DNA from: a bacterium
Lineage (GTDB): Bacteria > Elusimicrobiota > Elusimicrobia > Elusimicrobiales > UBA9959
DNA: 5,484 nt
Reading direction: 5' to 3'
Assembly: GCA_021845705.1 (NCBI GenBank)
Contig: JAJZVJ010000202.1
Span: forward strand, 1 to 5,484
Below, piece by piece: positions 1 to 5,484 of this stretch. A program made the position numbers and the translations under genes. A model generated the notes under the pieces. It ran no database searches. It was not told the origin of the DNA and was given only the letters and a program-made list of their open reading frames with translations. Position 1 is the stretch's first letter; each line of letters opens with the position of its first letter.

Positions 1-2282
1 TGAACCTGGGCTTCCACTACTGCACCCTCTCCGGCATCAGCATCTCCATCGCCGACATGTCCGTGCCCGCCGACAAGGCCGCCCTGATAACCCGCGCCCA
101 GAAGCAGGTGCGCGAGATAGGCGACCAGGCCAAGGACGGCATTATAACGGAGAACGAGCGCTATAATAAAATCATCGACATCTGGACGCACGTCAGCGAC
201 AAGGTCGCCGACATGATGTTCGACGAAATGCAGAAGCAGGAAAAGAAGGTCCACAGCAAGGACGAAGCCCGCTTCAACGCCATCTTCATGATGGCCGACT
301 CGGGCGCCCGCGGTTCCCGCCAGCAGGTAAAACAGCTGGCCGGTATGCGCGGTCTTATGGCCAAGCCCCAGAAGAAGCTGACCGGCGGCGTGGGCGAGAT
401 CATCGAGAACCCCATCCTGTCCAACTTCCGCGAAGGCCTGACCGTACTGGAATACTTCATCTCCACGCACGGCGGACGCAAAGGTCTTTCCGACACCGCG
501 CTCAAGACGGCCGACGCCGGCTACCTTACGCGGCGCCTGGTGGACGTGGCCCACAACGTGGTCATCACCAGCCAGGACTGCGGCACCATCAACGGCGTGG
601 AACTTAAGGCGCTGATCAGCGGCGACGAGGTGATAGAGCCCCTGTCCGACCGTATTACCGGCCGCATCGTCCTTGAAGACGTCAAGTTCACCGACGCCGA
701 CGGCAAGAGCCAGACCATAGTGAAGCGCGGCGAGATGGTCACCCCCGAGCAGGCCAAGGCCATAGAGAAGGCCAAGATAGAATCCGTATTCACCCGCAGC
801 GTGCTCACCTGCGAGGCCGAGACCGGCATCTGCGCCACCTGCTACGGCCAGAACCTGGCCACCGGCTACAAGGTGGAGAACGGCGAAGCGGTCGGCATCA
901 TAGCCGCCCAGTCCATCGGCGAACCCGGCACGCAGCTGACCCTGCGGACGTTCCACATCGGCGGTACCGCCTCCCGCGTGCTGGAGAAGGCCGACGCCAA
1001 AGCCAAGTCCGACGGCAAGGCCGAGTTCAGGGACGTCAAGACTGTAAAGAACCGCGACGGGCATATCATCGTGGTCTCCCGCGGCGCCATCATCCATATA
1101 AAGTACGCGGACGCCAAGAAGTTCCCGCCGGAAGACCTTAAGCTGAGCTACGGCGCGCGCATCCACATAGCCGACAAGGCCGCCCTCAAGAAGGACGACC
1201 TGATAGCCGAGTGGGACCCGCATACCGTGCCCATCATCACCGAGCACGACGGTAAAGCCAAGTACCTGGACATCAAGGAAGGCGTTACGCTCCACGAGGA
1301 GCGCAACAAGGTCACCGGCATCATCGAGCGCAAGATCATCGAGCACCGCGGCACCAAGCGCAACCCGCGCATAGTCGTAGAGGACGGCGCCCAGGTGGTA
1401 GGCTCGCATACCCTGCCCACCGACACCATCATCATAGTGGAGCAGAACGAGGACGTTAAGAAGGGCGACATCGTGGCCAAGATCCACCGCGACACCGCCA
1501 AGACCAAGGACATCACGGGCGGTCTGCCCCGCGTGGCCGAGCTCTTCGAGGTGCGCAGGCCCAAGAACGCCGCCATCATCACCAAGATAGAAGGCCTGGT
1601 GTCCCTCGGGACCACCGCCAAGGGCCTGGTGGAGGTCTCCGTGAAGAACGAGGAGACCGGCCAGGTTGAGGCCAACTCCATCCCCTACGGCAAGCACCTG
1701 GTCGTCTACGAAGGCGACCGCGTGGCCGTGGGCGAAGCCCTTACCGACGGCGCCGTGGACATGCACGACCTGCTGGCCGTTAAAGGCGTTAAGGAAGTGC
1801 AGAATTACATAGTGGACGCCATCCAGGAAGTGTACAGGCTGCAGGGCGTGAACATCAACGACAAGTACATCGAGATCATCGTGCGCCAGATGCTGTCCAA
1901 CATAAAGATAACCGAGCCGGGCGGGACGTCGCTCCTTAAGGGCGAGATAGTCCACAAGGCCGGTTTCAAGGAAGAGAACCAGGAAGCGTCGGCCACCGGG
2001 CACGACGCCGCGCAGGGCGAGCCCGTCCTGCTGGGTATCTCCAAGGCGTCGCTGGCCAGCGAGTCGTTCATCTCGGCGGCCAGCTTCCAGGAGACCACCC
2101 GCGTGCTTACCGACGCGGCTACCACCAACAAGATCGATAATTTGAAAGGTCTCAAGGAAAATGTTATAATAGGACATTTGGTGCCCGCGGGCAGCGGTTT
2201 TGCCACCCGGAAACTCGCCGATGAAGAAGACGAGGCGATAGAAGCGGCCTTGGCCGTCTCAGCGAAGAATAAGGAGGAGTAA
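1..2282 (+). CDS. rpoC: DNA-directed RNA polymerase subunit beta' (C-terminal part, 5' truncated by window)
   Basis: This is the catalytic beta' subunit of RNA polymerase, of which the last 759 codons are visible. The frame is open from base 3 to the edge and encodes [18 protein letters not shown] before the first ATG at 57, so that ATG is internal and the true start lies outside the window. Recognisable parts in order: the F-loop region ADSGARGS (294-317) and GMRGLMAKP; the bridge helix (about 435-549, [10 protein letters not shown] then [17 protein letters not shown]); a zinc site of four Cys (codons at 579, 810, 831, 840); and the trigger loop [16 protein letters not shown], with the substrate-contacting His at 954 and Leu where E. 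coli has Met932. About 184 codons of SI3-type insert follow before the loop resumes at [14 protein letters not shown] (1509). The C-terminal stretch [14 protein letters not shown] through [16 protein letters not shown] and GLKENVIIG is canonical. The catalytic NADFDGD motif would lie upstream of the window. The stop TAA at 2280-2282 falls 14 nt before rpsL. Identification is certain. Confidence 0.99.
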   Translation, partial: NLGFHYCTLSGISISIADMSVPADKAALITRAQKQVREIGDQAKDGIITENERYNKIIDIWTHVSDKVADMMFDEMQKQEKKVHSKDEARFNAIFMMADSGARGSRQQVKQLAGMRGLMAKPQKKLTGGVGEIIENPILSNFREGLTVLEYFISTHGGRKGLSDTALKTADAGYLTRRLVDVAHNVVITSQDCGTINGVELKALISGDEVIEPLSDRITGRIVLEDVKFTDADGKSQTIVKRGEMVTPEQAKAIEKAKIESVFTRSVLTCEAETGICATCYGQNLATGYKVENGEAVGIIAAQSIGEPGTQLTLRTFHIGGTASRVLEKADAKAKSDGKAEFRDVKTVKNRDGHIIVVSRGAIIHIKYADAKKFPPEDLKLSYGARIHIADKAALKKDDLIAEWDPHTVPIITEHDGKAKYLDIKEGVTLHEERNKVTGIIERKIIEHRGTKRNPRIVVEDGAQVVGSHTLPTDTIIIVEQNEDVKKGDIVAKIHRDTAKTKDITGGLPRVAELFEVRRPKNAAIITKIEGLVSLGTTAKGLVEVSVKNEETGQVEANSIPYGKHLVVYEGDRVAVGEALTDGAVDMHDLLAVKGVKEVQNYIVDAIQEVYRLQGVNINDKYIEIIVRQMLSNIKITEPGGTSLLKGEIVHKAGFKEENQEASATGHDAAQGEPVLLGISKASLASESFISAASFQETTRVLTDAATTNKIDNLKGLKENVIIGHLVPAGSGFATRKLADEEDEAIEAALAVSAKNKEE
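2142..2170 (+). promoter_or_regulatory. Predicted internal sigma-70-type promoter for rpsL-rpsG-fusA, inside rpoC
   Basis: TTGAAA (2142-2147, 5 of 6 to consensus) is followed by a 17-nt spacer and TATAAT (2165-2170, 6 of 6), with TG at 2162-2163 forming an extended -10. Transcription would start near A2176, giving a leader of about 120 nt before the rpsL ATG. The element lies in the codons for the conserved beta' segment [12 protein letters not shown]. There the gene uses AAT, TTG, AAA, GGT and GTT, although it normally prefers GC-ending codons; 2131-2180 has 15 G+C in 50 bases by hand count. The sequence match is direct. Activity and sigma-factor assignment are inferred. Confidence 0.65.
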
Positions 2283-2296
2283 CTCAGTTACTTTTT
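2271..2296 (+). promoter_or_regulatory. rpsL ribosome binding site with a hairpin between Shine-Dalgarno and ATG
   Basis: AAGGAGG (2271-2277) is a strong Shine-Dalgarno sequence, but it ends 19 nt before the only plausible rpsL start, ATG 2297. Most of that gap (2278-2292) is a perfect inverted repeat, AGTAAC-TCA-GTTACT, followed by TTTT to the ATG. If the 6-bp hairpin forms, only 4 unpaired nucleotides remain between its base and the start, which would restore a workable spacing. The rpoC stop TAA (2280-2282) lies in the left arm, so a ribosome finishing rpoC would melt the hairpin. No in-frame alternative start lies closer to the SD. A weak terminator or a dyad operator are less likely readings. 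Confidence 0.6.
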
Positions 2297-2716
2297 ATGT
2301 CAACAATCAACCAGCTCATCAGACACGGCAGGAAAGCCCTTAAAACGTTCAGCAAGGCTCCCGCCTTGATGTCATGCCCGCAGCGGCGCGGCGTCTGCAC
2401 CAGGGTGTATACCACCACCCCCAAGAAGCCCAACTCGGCGCTGCGCAAAGTGGCCCGCGTAAAGCTTACCTCCAAACAGGAGATCACCGCCTATATCCCC
2501 GGCGTCGGTCATAACCTGCAGGAACACTCCATAGTGATGGTGCGCGGAGGCCGCGTGAAGGACCTGCCCGGCGTGCGCTACCACATCATCCGCGGCGCGC
2601 TCGACGCGGCCGGCGTGGAAGGAAGGCTCCAGAGCCGCTCCTGCTACGGCACCAAGCGCCCCAAAGGCGTTAAGCTGCCCGGCCGGAAGGGCCACGAAGC
2701 CGCCAAGAATAAATAA
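2297..2716 (+). CDS. rpsL: 30S ribosomal protein S12
   Basis: S12 lies at the decoding centre of the 30S subunit and helps control tRNA selection accuracy. The 139-residue product begins [13 protein letters not shown] and carries the family signatures [33 protein letters not shown] and [13 protein letters not shown]. It aligns with E. coli S12 without gaps through residue 123. Lys43 and Lys88, the classic streptomycin-resistance positions, are both wild-type Lys, and Asp89, the residue methylthiolated in E. coli, is present. Compared with the 124-residue E. coli protein it has a basic C-terminal tail of 15 extra residues (125-139). Position 70 is Val rather than the common Glu, and Cys116 replaces the usual Lys/Arg before YG. 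The ATG is supported by the N-terminal match. The gene follows rpoC by 14 nt and precedes rpsG by 87 nt, the usual str-operon order. Confidence 0.98.
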   Translation: MSTINQLIRHGRKALKTFSKAPALMSCPQRRGVCTRVYTTTPKKPNSALRKVARVKLTSKQEITAYIPGVGHNLQEHSIVMVRGGRVKDLPGVRYHIIRGALDAAGVEGRLQSRSCYGTKRPKGVKLPGRKGHEAAKNK

Positions 2717-2724
2717 CTAAGGAA

Positions 2725-2746
2725 GTCGGGAGGCGAGGGTCGGGAG
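2725..2746 (+). repeat. Short direct repeat GTCGGGAG x2 in the rpsL-rpsG spacer
   Basis: GTCGGGAG occurs at 2725-2732 and again at 2739-2746, a period of 14 nt, beginning 8 nt after the rpsL stop. Two identical 8-mers in so short a spacer are unlikely by chance, though small duplications occur. Its role is unknown; it may belong to the structured leader of rpsG. Confidence 0.5.
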
Positions 2747-2760
2747 TCTTGAAGACCTGA
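2740..2760 (+). promoter_or_regulatory. Weak stem-loop in the rpsL-rpsG spacer; candidate S7 autoregulatory site
   Basis: Bases 2740-2743 can pair with 2757-2760 (TCGG with CTGA, including one G-U), and 2746-2749 with 2753-2756 (GTCT with AGAC). This leaves a 2-nt bulge and a TGA triloop. In E. coli, S7 binds the rpsL-rpsG intergenic mRNA and represses its own operon, and the 87-nt spacer here is of comparable length. Assigning S7 binding to this structure is by position only; no 16S-like S7 motif was recognised. Confidence 0.3.
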
Positions 2761-2792
2761 TACTACCGGACGGTTAATAAAAAGTAAAGGAT

Positions 2793-2796
2793 AGGA
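2793..2796 (+). promoter_or_regulatory. rpsG Shine-Dalgarno
   Basis: AGGA sits 7 nt before the ATG at 2804, with a second weaker AAAGGA at 2786-2791 upstream. The spacing is normal and supports the chosen rpsG start. Confidence 0.65.
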
Positions 2797-2803
2797 CAAC
2801 ATT

Positions 2804-3283
2804 ATGCCAAGAAAAGGTTTAAAACCCCGCGAAAGAAGGGACGCTCCGCCGCCGGATTTCAAATTTAATTCCGTGCTGCTCGCCCGCCTTATCAACAGGA
2901 TGAATTTCCAGGGCAAGAAAGTGGTAGGCGAGCGCATCGTCTACGACGCCCTGGACATCATACAGGAGAAGACCAAAGAAGACCCTTTGATGGTCTTCAC
3001 CAAGGCCATAGAGACCGTCCGCCCTCTCCTTGAGGTGAAGGCCCGCCGCGTCGGCGGCGCCAACTACCAGGTGCCCATAGAAGTAAGGCCCGCCCGCAGC
3101 GCCACGCTCGCCATGCGCTGGATCCTCGGCGCCGCCCGCGACCGCAAAGGCCGTCCGATGGCCGAGCACCTGGCCGAAGAAATACTTTTGGCCTACAAGA
3201 AGGAAGGCGCGGCTTTCAAGAAACGCGAGGACACCCACAGGATGGCGGAAGCCAACCGGGCGTTCGCGCACTACCGCTGGTAA
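2804..3283 (+). CDS. rpsG: 30S ribosomal protein S7
   Basis: S7 nucleates assembly of the 30S head by binding the 3' major domain of 16S rRNA, and in E. coli it also represses the str operon mRNA. The product has 159 residues, close to the usual bacterial length. It starts [12 protein letters not shown], a basic arm with three residues more than E. coli before the KFNSVLLA segment. It contains [14 protein letters not shown], the signature [19 protein letters not shown] (about residues 78-96), [29 protein letters not shown] and then the stop. The C-terminus ends at the same point as short bacterial S7 forms, without the extension of E. coli K-12. Start choice rests on the N-terminal match and the SD 7 nt upstream. 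It lies between rpsL and fusA in standard order. Confidence 0.98.
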   Translation: MPRKGLKPRERRDAPPPDFKFNSVLLARLINRMNFQGKKVVGERIVYDALDIIQEKTKEDPLMVFTKAIETVRPLLEVKARRVGGANYQVPIEVRPARSATLAMRWILGAARDRKGRPMAEHLAEEILLAYKKEGAAFKKREDTHRMAEANRAFAHYRW

Positions 3284-3332
3284 CAGCCGGTCAGCCGGCC
3301 TGCCTGGCAGCCTGACCGCTGCCCGGCAGGTC
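3284..3332 (+). promoter_or_regulatory. Strong stem-loop with a competing alternative fold, rpsG-fusA spacer
   Basis: Fold A pairs 3297-3311 with 3318-3332: outer arm GGCCTGCC with GGCAGGTC (one G-U), one T-C mismatch, then GGCAGC with GCTGCC, closing a hexaloop CTGACC (3312-3317). That is 13 Watson-Crick pairs plus a G-U. Fold B pairs CGGTCAG (3288-3294) with CTGACCG (3312-3318) and extends through CAG (3284-3286) with CTG (3319-3321) around a bulged C3287. The folds share 3312-3321 and cannot coexist fully. No T-run follows, so this is not a standard intrinsic terminator. It could be an mRNA processing or stability element, a regulatory switch, or a REP-like extragenic palindrome. Confidence 0.7.
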
Positions 3333-3350
3333 AATATACGTTAAGCTTTC

Positions 3351-3355
3351 AAGGA
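3351..3355 (+). promoter_or_regulatory. fusA Shine-Dalgarno
   Basis: AAGGA lies 5 nt before the ATG at 3361 and 18 nt beyond the end of the spacer hairpin. Spacing is normal, and the surrounding bases 3333-3360 are AT-rich and probably unstructured. Confidence 0.75.
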
Positions 3356-3360
3356 AAATT

Positions 3361-5457
3361 ATGGCAGACTTCGACCTACACAAAGTACGCAACACCGGGA
3401 TCATCGCCCACATCGACGCGGGCAAGACCACCACCACCGAGCGCATCCTGTATTACACCGGCAAGTCGCATAAGATAGGCGAGGTGCACGACGGTACCAC
3501 CACCACCGACTGGATGCCCCAGGAGCGGGAGCGCGGCATAACCATAACCGCGGCCGCCATCTCCACCCAGTGGAGGGACCATACCGTAAATATCATAGAC
3601 ACCCCGGGCCACGTGGACTTTACGGCCGAGGTGGAGCGCAGCCTGCGGGTTCTTGACGGCGCGGTAACCGTGTTCGACGGCGTGCAGGGCGTGGAGCCCC
3701 AGTCGGAGACCGTGTGGCGCCAGGCGGACAAGTACCACGTCCCCCGGGTGGCCTACGTCAACAAGATGGACCGCATAGGCGCGGACTTCTACATGTCCGC
3801 CAACTCCATAGTGGAGAAGCTGGGCGCGAACGCATCCCCCATACAGCTTCCCATCGGCGTGACCGAAACTTTCAAAGGCCTTGTGGACCTGGTTAAGATG
3901 AAAGCCCTCATCTGGGTGGGCGACGACCTGGGCGCGCATTTCGACGAGGTTGAGATCCCCGCCGACATGGTGGAGCTCTCCAACAAGTACCGCACGCAGC
4001 TTGTAGAGAAGCTGGCGGACTTCGACGAAAAGATAATGGAGAAGTACCTGGCCGGCGACACCAACTTCACCGAGGCGGAGCTGAAAGGCGCCATCCGCCG
4101 CGGCTGTCTCGCCAACAAGTTCTTCCCCGTGCTGTGCGGCTCGTCCTACAAGAACAAAGGCGTGCAGCCCATGCTGGACGCCGTCATAGATTTCCTGCCT
4201 TCCCCGCTGGACGTGCCGGCCATAAAAGGCAAGGACCTGAACACCGGCGAGGAAACCGAGCGCAAGGCCGACGTGAAAGAGCCTTTCTGCGCCCTGCTCT
4301 TCAAGATCCAGCCGGACCCGTTCGTGGGCAAGCTGACGTTCTTCCGCGTCTATTCCGGCACGCTCAAGCCCGGAGACACCGTGTATTTCGGCCGCAAAAA
4401 GACCAGCGAGCGCATCGGCCGGATACTCCGGATGCACGCCAACAAGCGCGAGGAGATAAAAGAGATCGGCGCCGGCGACATCGCCGCCACCGTGGCCATA
4501 AAGAGCGCCACCGTGGGCGAGACCATCTGCGATCCCGAACACCCTATTCTCCTGGAAGGTATAACCTTCCCCACGCCCGTCATCTCCATCTCCATCGAGC
4601 CCAAGTCGAAGGAAGACGAGCAGAAGATGGGCCTGGCCATGGGCAGGCTCGCCGAAGAGGACCAGACCTTCATCATCAAGACCGACGAAGAGACCGGCCA
4701 GACCATTATTTCCGGCATGGGCGAACTGCACCTGGATATCATTGTGGACCGCCTTAAGCGCGAGTTCAACGTGCAGGCCAACGTAGGCCGCCCGCAGGTG
4801 GCTTTCCGCGAATCCATCAAGAAAAAGGTGGAGCAGGAAGGCAAGTTCATCCGCCAGTCCGGCGGGCGCGGCCAGTACGGCCACGTGTGGCTTAAGGTGG
4901 AGCCGCAGGAAATGAACAAAGGCTTCGAGTTCGTGGACGACATCAAGCAGGGCCGCATCCCGAAGGAATTCATCCCGGCCGTGGAAAAAGGCTGCCGCGA
5001 GGCGCTGGACGCCGGCGTGCTGGCCGGGTTCCCCGTGGTGGACGTCAAGGTGACGCTGTTCGACGGCTCGTTCCACGACGTGGACTCTTCCGAAATAGCC
5101 TTCAAGATAGCCGGCGCCATGGCGTTCAAGGACGCCTGCCGCAAGGCCGCCCCCTACCTGATGGAACCCATCATGAAGGTGGAAGTGCTCACCCCCGAGG
5201 CCAACATGGGCGACGTGATAGGCGACCTTTCCAGCCGCCGCGCCAAGATCAGCGAGATGGGCAGCCGCGGCAACGCGCGCTTCGTGCGCGGCACGGTGCC
5301 GCTCTCCGAGATGTTCGGCTATTCCACCATCGTCAGGTCCATCTCCCAGGGCCGCGCCAGCTTCAACCTGGAGCCCAGCCACTACGAGGAAGTCCCCGCC
5401 GCCATCTCCAAGAGCGTGATAGAGACGCGCACCGCGGCGGCCGAGGCGAAAGCATAA
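3361..5457 (+). CDS. fusA: Translation elongation factor G
   Basis: EF-G is the GTPase that drives tRNA-mRNA translocation and, with RRF, ribosome recycling. The 698-residue product is full length. The G domain carries G1 AHIDAGKT (16-23), switch I RGITI (58-62), DTPGH (80-84, with the catalytic His84), NKMD (134-137) and the G5 region GSSYKNKG (from 260), with the G' insertion between NKMD and G5. Domain II begins near PFCALLFKI (308), domain III near [12 protein letters not shown] (412), and domain IV contains [11 protein letters not shown] (from 500) and the tip loop [10 protein letters not shown], with His572 matching E. coli His583. Domain V starts near EPIMKVEVL (602) and includes [12 protein letters not shown]. 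No key residue is missing. It is the canonical translocase type, third gene of the str cluster, with a good SD. Isoleucine codons by hand count are ATC 31, ATA 18, ATT 4, odd for a GC-rich, highly expressed gene. tuf, the usual next gene, would lie beyond the window. Confidence 0.99.
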   Translation: MADFDLHKVRNTGIIAHIDAGKTTTTERILYYTGKSHKIGEVHDGTTTTDWMPQERERGITITAAAISTQWRDHTVNIIDTPGHVDFTAEVERSLRVLDGAVTVFDGVQGVEPQSETVWRQADKYHVPRVAYVNKMDRIGADFYMSANSIVEKLGANASPIQLPIGVTETFKGLVDLVKMKALIWVGDDLGAHFDEVEIPADMVELSNKYRTQLVEKLADFDEKIMEKYLAGDTNFTEAELKGAIRRGCLANKFFPVLCGSSYKNKGVQPMLDAVIDFLPSPLDVPAIKGKDLNTGEETERKADVKEPFCALLFKIQPDPFVGKLTFFRVYSGTLKPGDTVYFGRKKTSERIGRILRMHANKREEIKEIGAGDIAATVAIKSATVGETICDPEHPILLEGITFPTPVISISIEPKSKEDEQKMGLAMGRLAEEDQTFIIKTDEETGQTIISGMGELHLDIIVDRLKREFNVQANVGRPQVAFRESIKKKVEQEGKFIRQSGGRGQYGHVWLKVEPQEMNKGFEFVDDIKQGRIPKEFIPAVEKGCREALDAGVLAGFPVVDVKVTLFDGSFHDVDSSEIAFKIAGAMAFKDACRKAAPYLMEPIMKVEVLTPEANMGDVIGDLSSRRAKISEMGSRGNARFVRGTVPLSEMFGYSTIVRSISQGRASFNLEPSHYEEVPAAISKSVIETRTAAAEAKA

Positions 5458-5465
5458 TTTAGTCC

Positions 5466-5484
5466 GCCGGTCGGCAAAGCCGGC
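5466..5484 (+). repeat. GC-rich inverted repeat after fusA, cut by the window edge
   Basis: CGGC-AAA-GCCG (5472-5482) forms a perfect 4-bp stem with a triloop, extendable by T5471-G5483 and G5470-C5484. Alternatively the outer GCCGG (5466-5470) can pair with CCGGC (5480-5484). The stem may continue past the edge, so whether it is a terminator or an internal operon hairpin cannot be decided. It shares GCCGGTC and GCCGGC words with the rpsG-fusA spacer. Confidence 0.45.

Noticed and set aside
57..59. ATG at 57 as the start of rpoC
   Set aside because: The frame stays open to base 3 and encodes conserved beta' sequence upstream of this Met, so it is an internal residue of a gene cut by the window edge.
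162..167. TATAAT inside rpoC
   Set aside because: No -35-like hexamer lies 16-18 bp upstream, and the bases are explained by Tyr-Asn codons of the conserved RYNK segment.
2278..2296. Hairpin plus T-run read as an intrinsic terminator of rpoC
   Set aside because: The stem has only two G-C pairs and the T-run abuts the rpsL ATG, so stopping there would cut off the operon. A translational role fits better.
2423..2563. Streptomycin-resistance substitutions in S12
   Set aside because: Lys43 and Lys88 are both wild type.
2749..2780. TTGAAG with TTAATA or TAATAA as a promoter for rpsG
   Set aside because: Spacing is 19-20 bp and matches are weak in both boxes. The AT-rich tract is better explained as an unstructured RBS region.
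3312..3340. CTGACC-N17-TATACG as a fusA promoter
   Set aside because: Only 4 of 6 matches in each box, the most conserved last T of the -10 is G, and the -35 bases are accounted for by the hairpin loop.
4134..4757. A 207-codon open frame in another + frame inside fusA
   Set aside because: Arg-, Gly- and His-rich shadow frame fully inside fusA. No frameshift is indicated, because the fusA frame is continuous and canonical.
3376..5382. A 668-codon open frame antisense to fusA
   Set aside because: It mirrors fusA codons in a GC-rich gene where stop codons are rare on the opposite strand. Its translation is a low-complexity mix of Gly, His, Leu, Ala and Val with no recognisable domain or RBS, and fusA is unquestionably the gene.
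1..5484. Mobile element, CRISPR array, defence genes or other novel protein system
   Set aside because: The window is almost fully occupied by four housekeeping genes with short spacers. No spaced repeat array, transposase or tRNA cloverleaf was seen on either strand.

Overview
The window is a GC-rich segment of a bacterial core operon that joins RNA polymerase to the str (streptomycin) ribosomal operon. In order on the + strand it holds the 3' half of rpoC (RNA polymerase beta'), rpsL (ribosomal protein S12), rpsG (ribosomal protein S7) and fusA (elongation factor G). All four genes are intact where visible. No mobile element, CRISPR array, tRNA or rRNA was seen, and no uncharacterised protein-coding system. 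The unusual content lies in the regulatory sequence between and inside the genes.

Organism: beta' carries a large insertion between the two halves of its trigger loop, of the kind called SI3 in Gram-negative-type lineages, and rpoC is directly linked to rpsL. Codon usage is strongly GC-biased, yet the rare isoleucine codon AUA is used about one third of the time in fusA. This fits a GC-rich, Gram-negative-type, possibly deep-branching bacterium. Elusimicrobiota or a neighbouring phylum is a low-confidence guess that only a phylogeny could settle.

Layout: 1-2282 is rpoC, running off the left edge, with F-loop, bridge helix, four-Cys zinc site, trigger loop, SI3-type insert and C-terminal clamp/rim sequences. 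A near-consensus sigma-70-type promoter (TTGAAA, 17 bp, TATAAT, with an extended -10 TG) sits inside the rpoC reading frame at 2142-2170, about 127 bp before rpsL. At 2271-2296 a strong Shine-Dalgarno (SD) sequence is separated from the rpsL ATG by a perfect small hairpin that also contains the rpoC stop codon. rpsL (2297-2716) is followed by an 87-nt spacer with a direct repeat and a weak hairpin, which is the expected place for S7 autoregulation. rpsG is 2804-3283. The 77-nt rpsG-fusA spacer holds a 15-level hairpin at 3297-3332, whose loop is complementary to sequence just upstream, so two folds compete. fusA is 3361-5457, and the last 27 nt begin another GC-rich inverted repeat.

Together these genes make transcription and translation machinery. 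The likely logic is co-transcription from upstream rpo promoters, an extra internal promoter supplying rpsL-rpsG-fusA, and post-transcriptional tuning at each gene junction by RNA structure. The regulatory parts are inferences from sequence and have not been tested.
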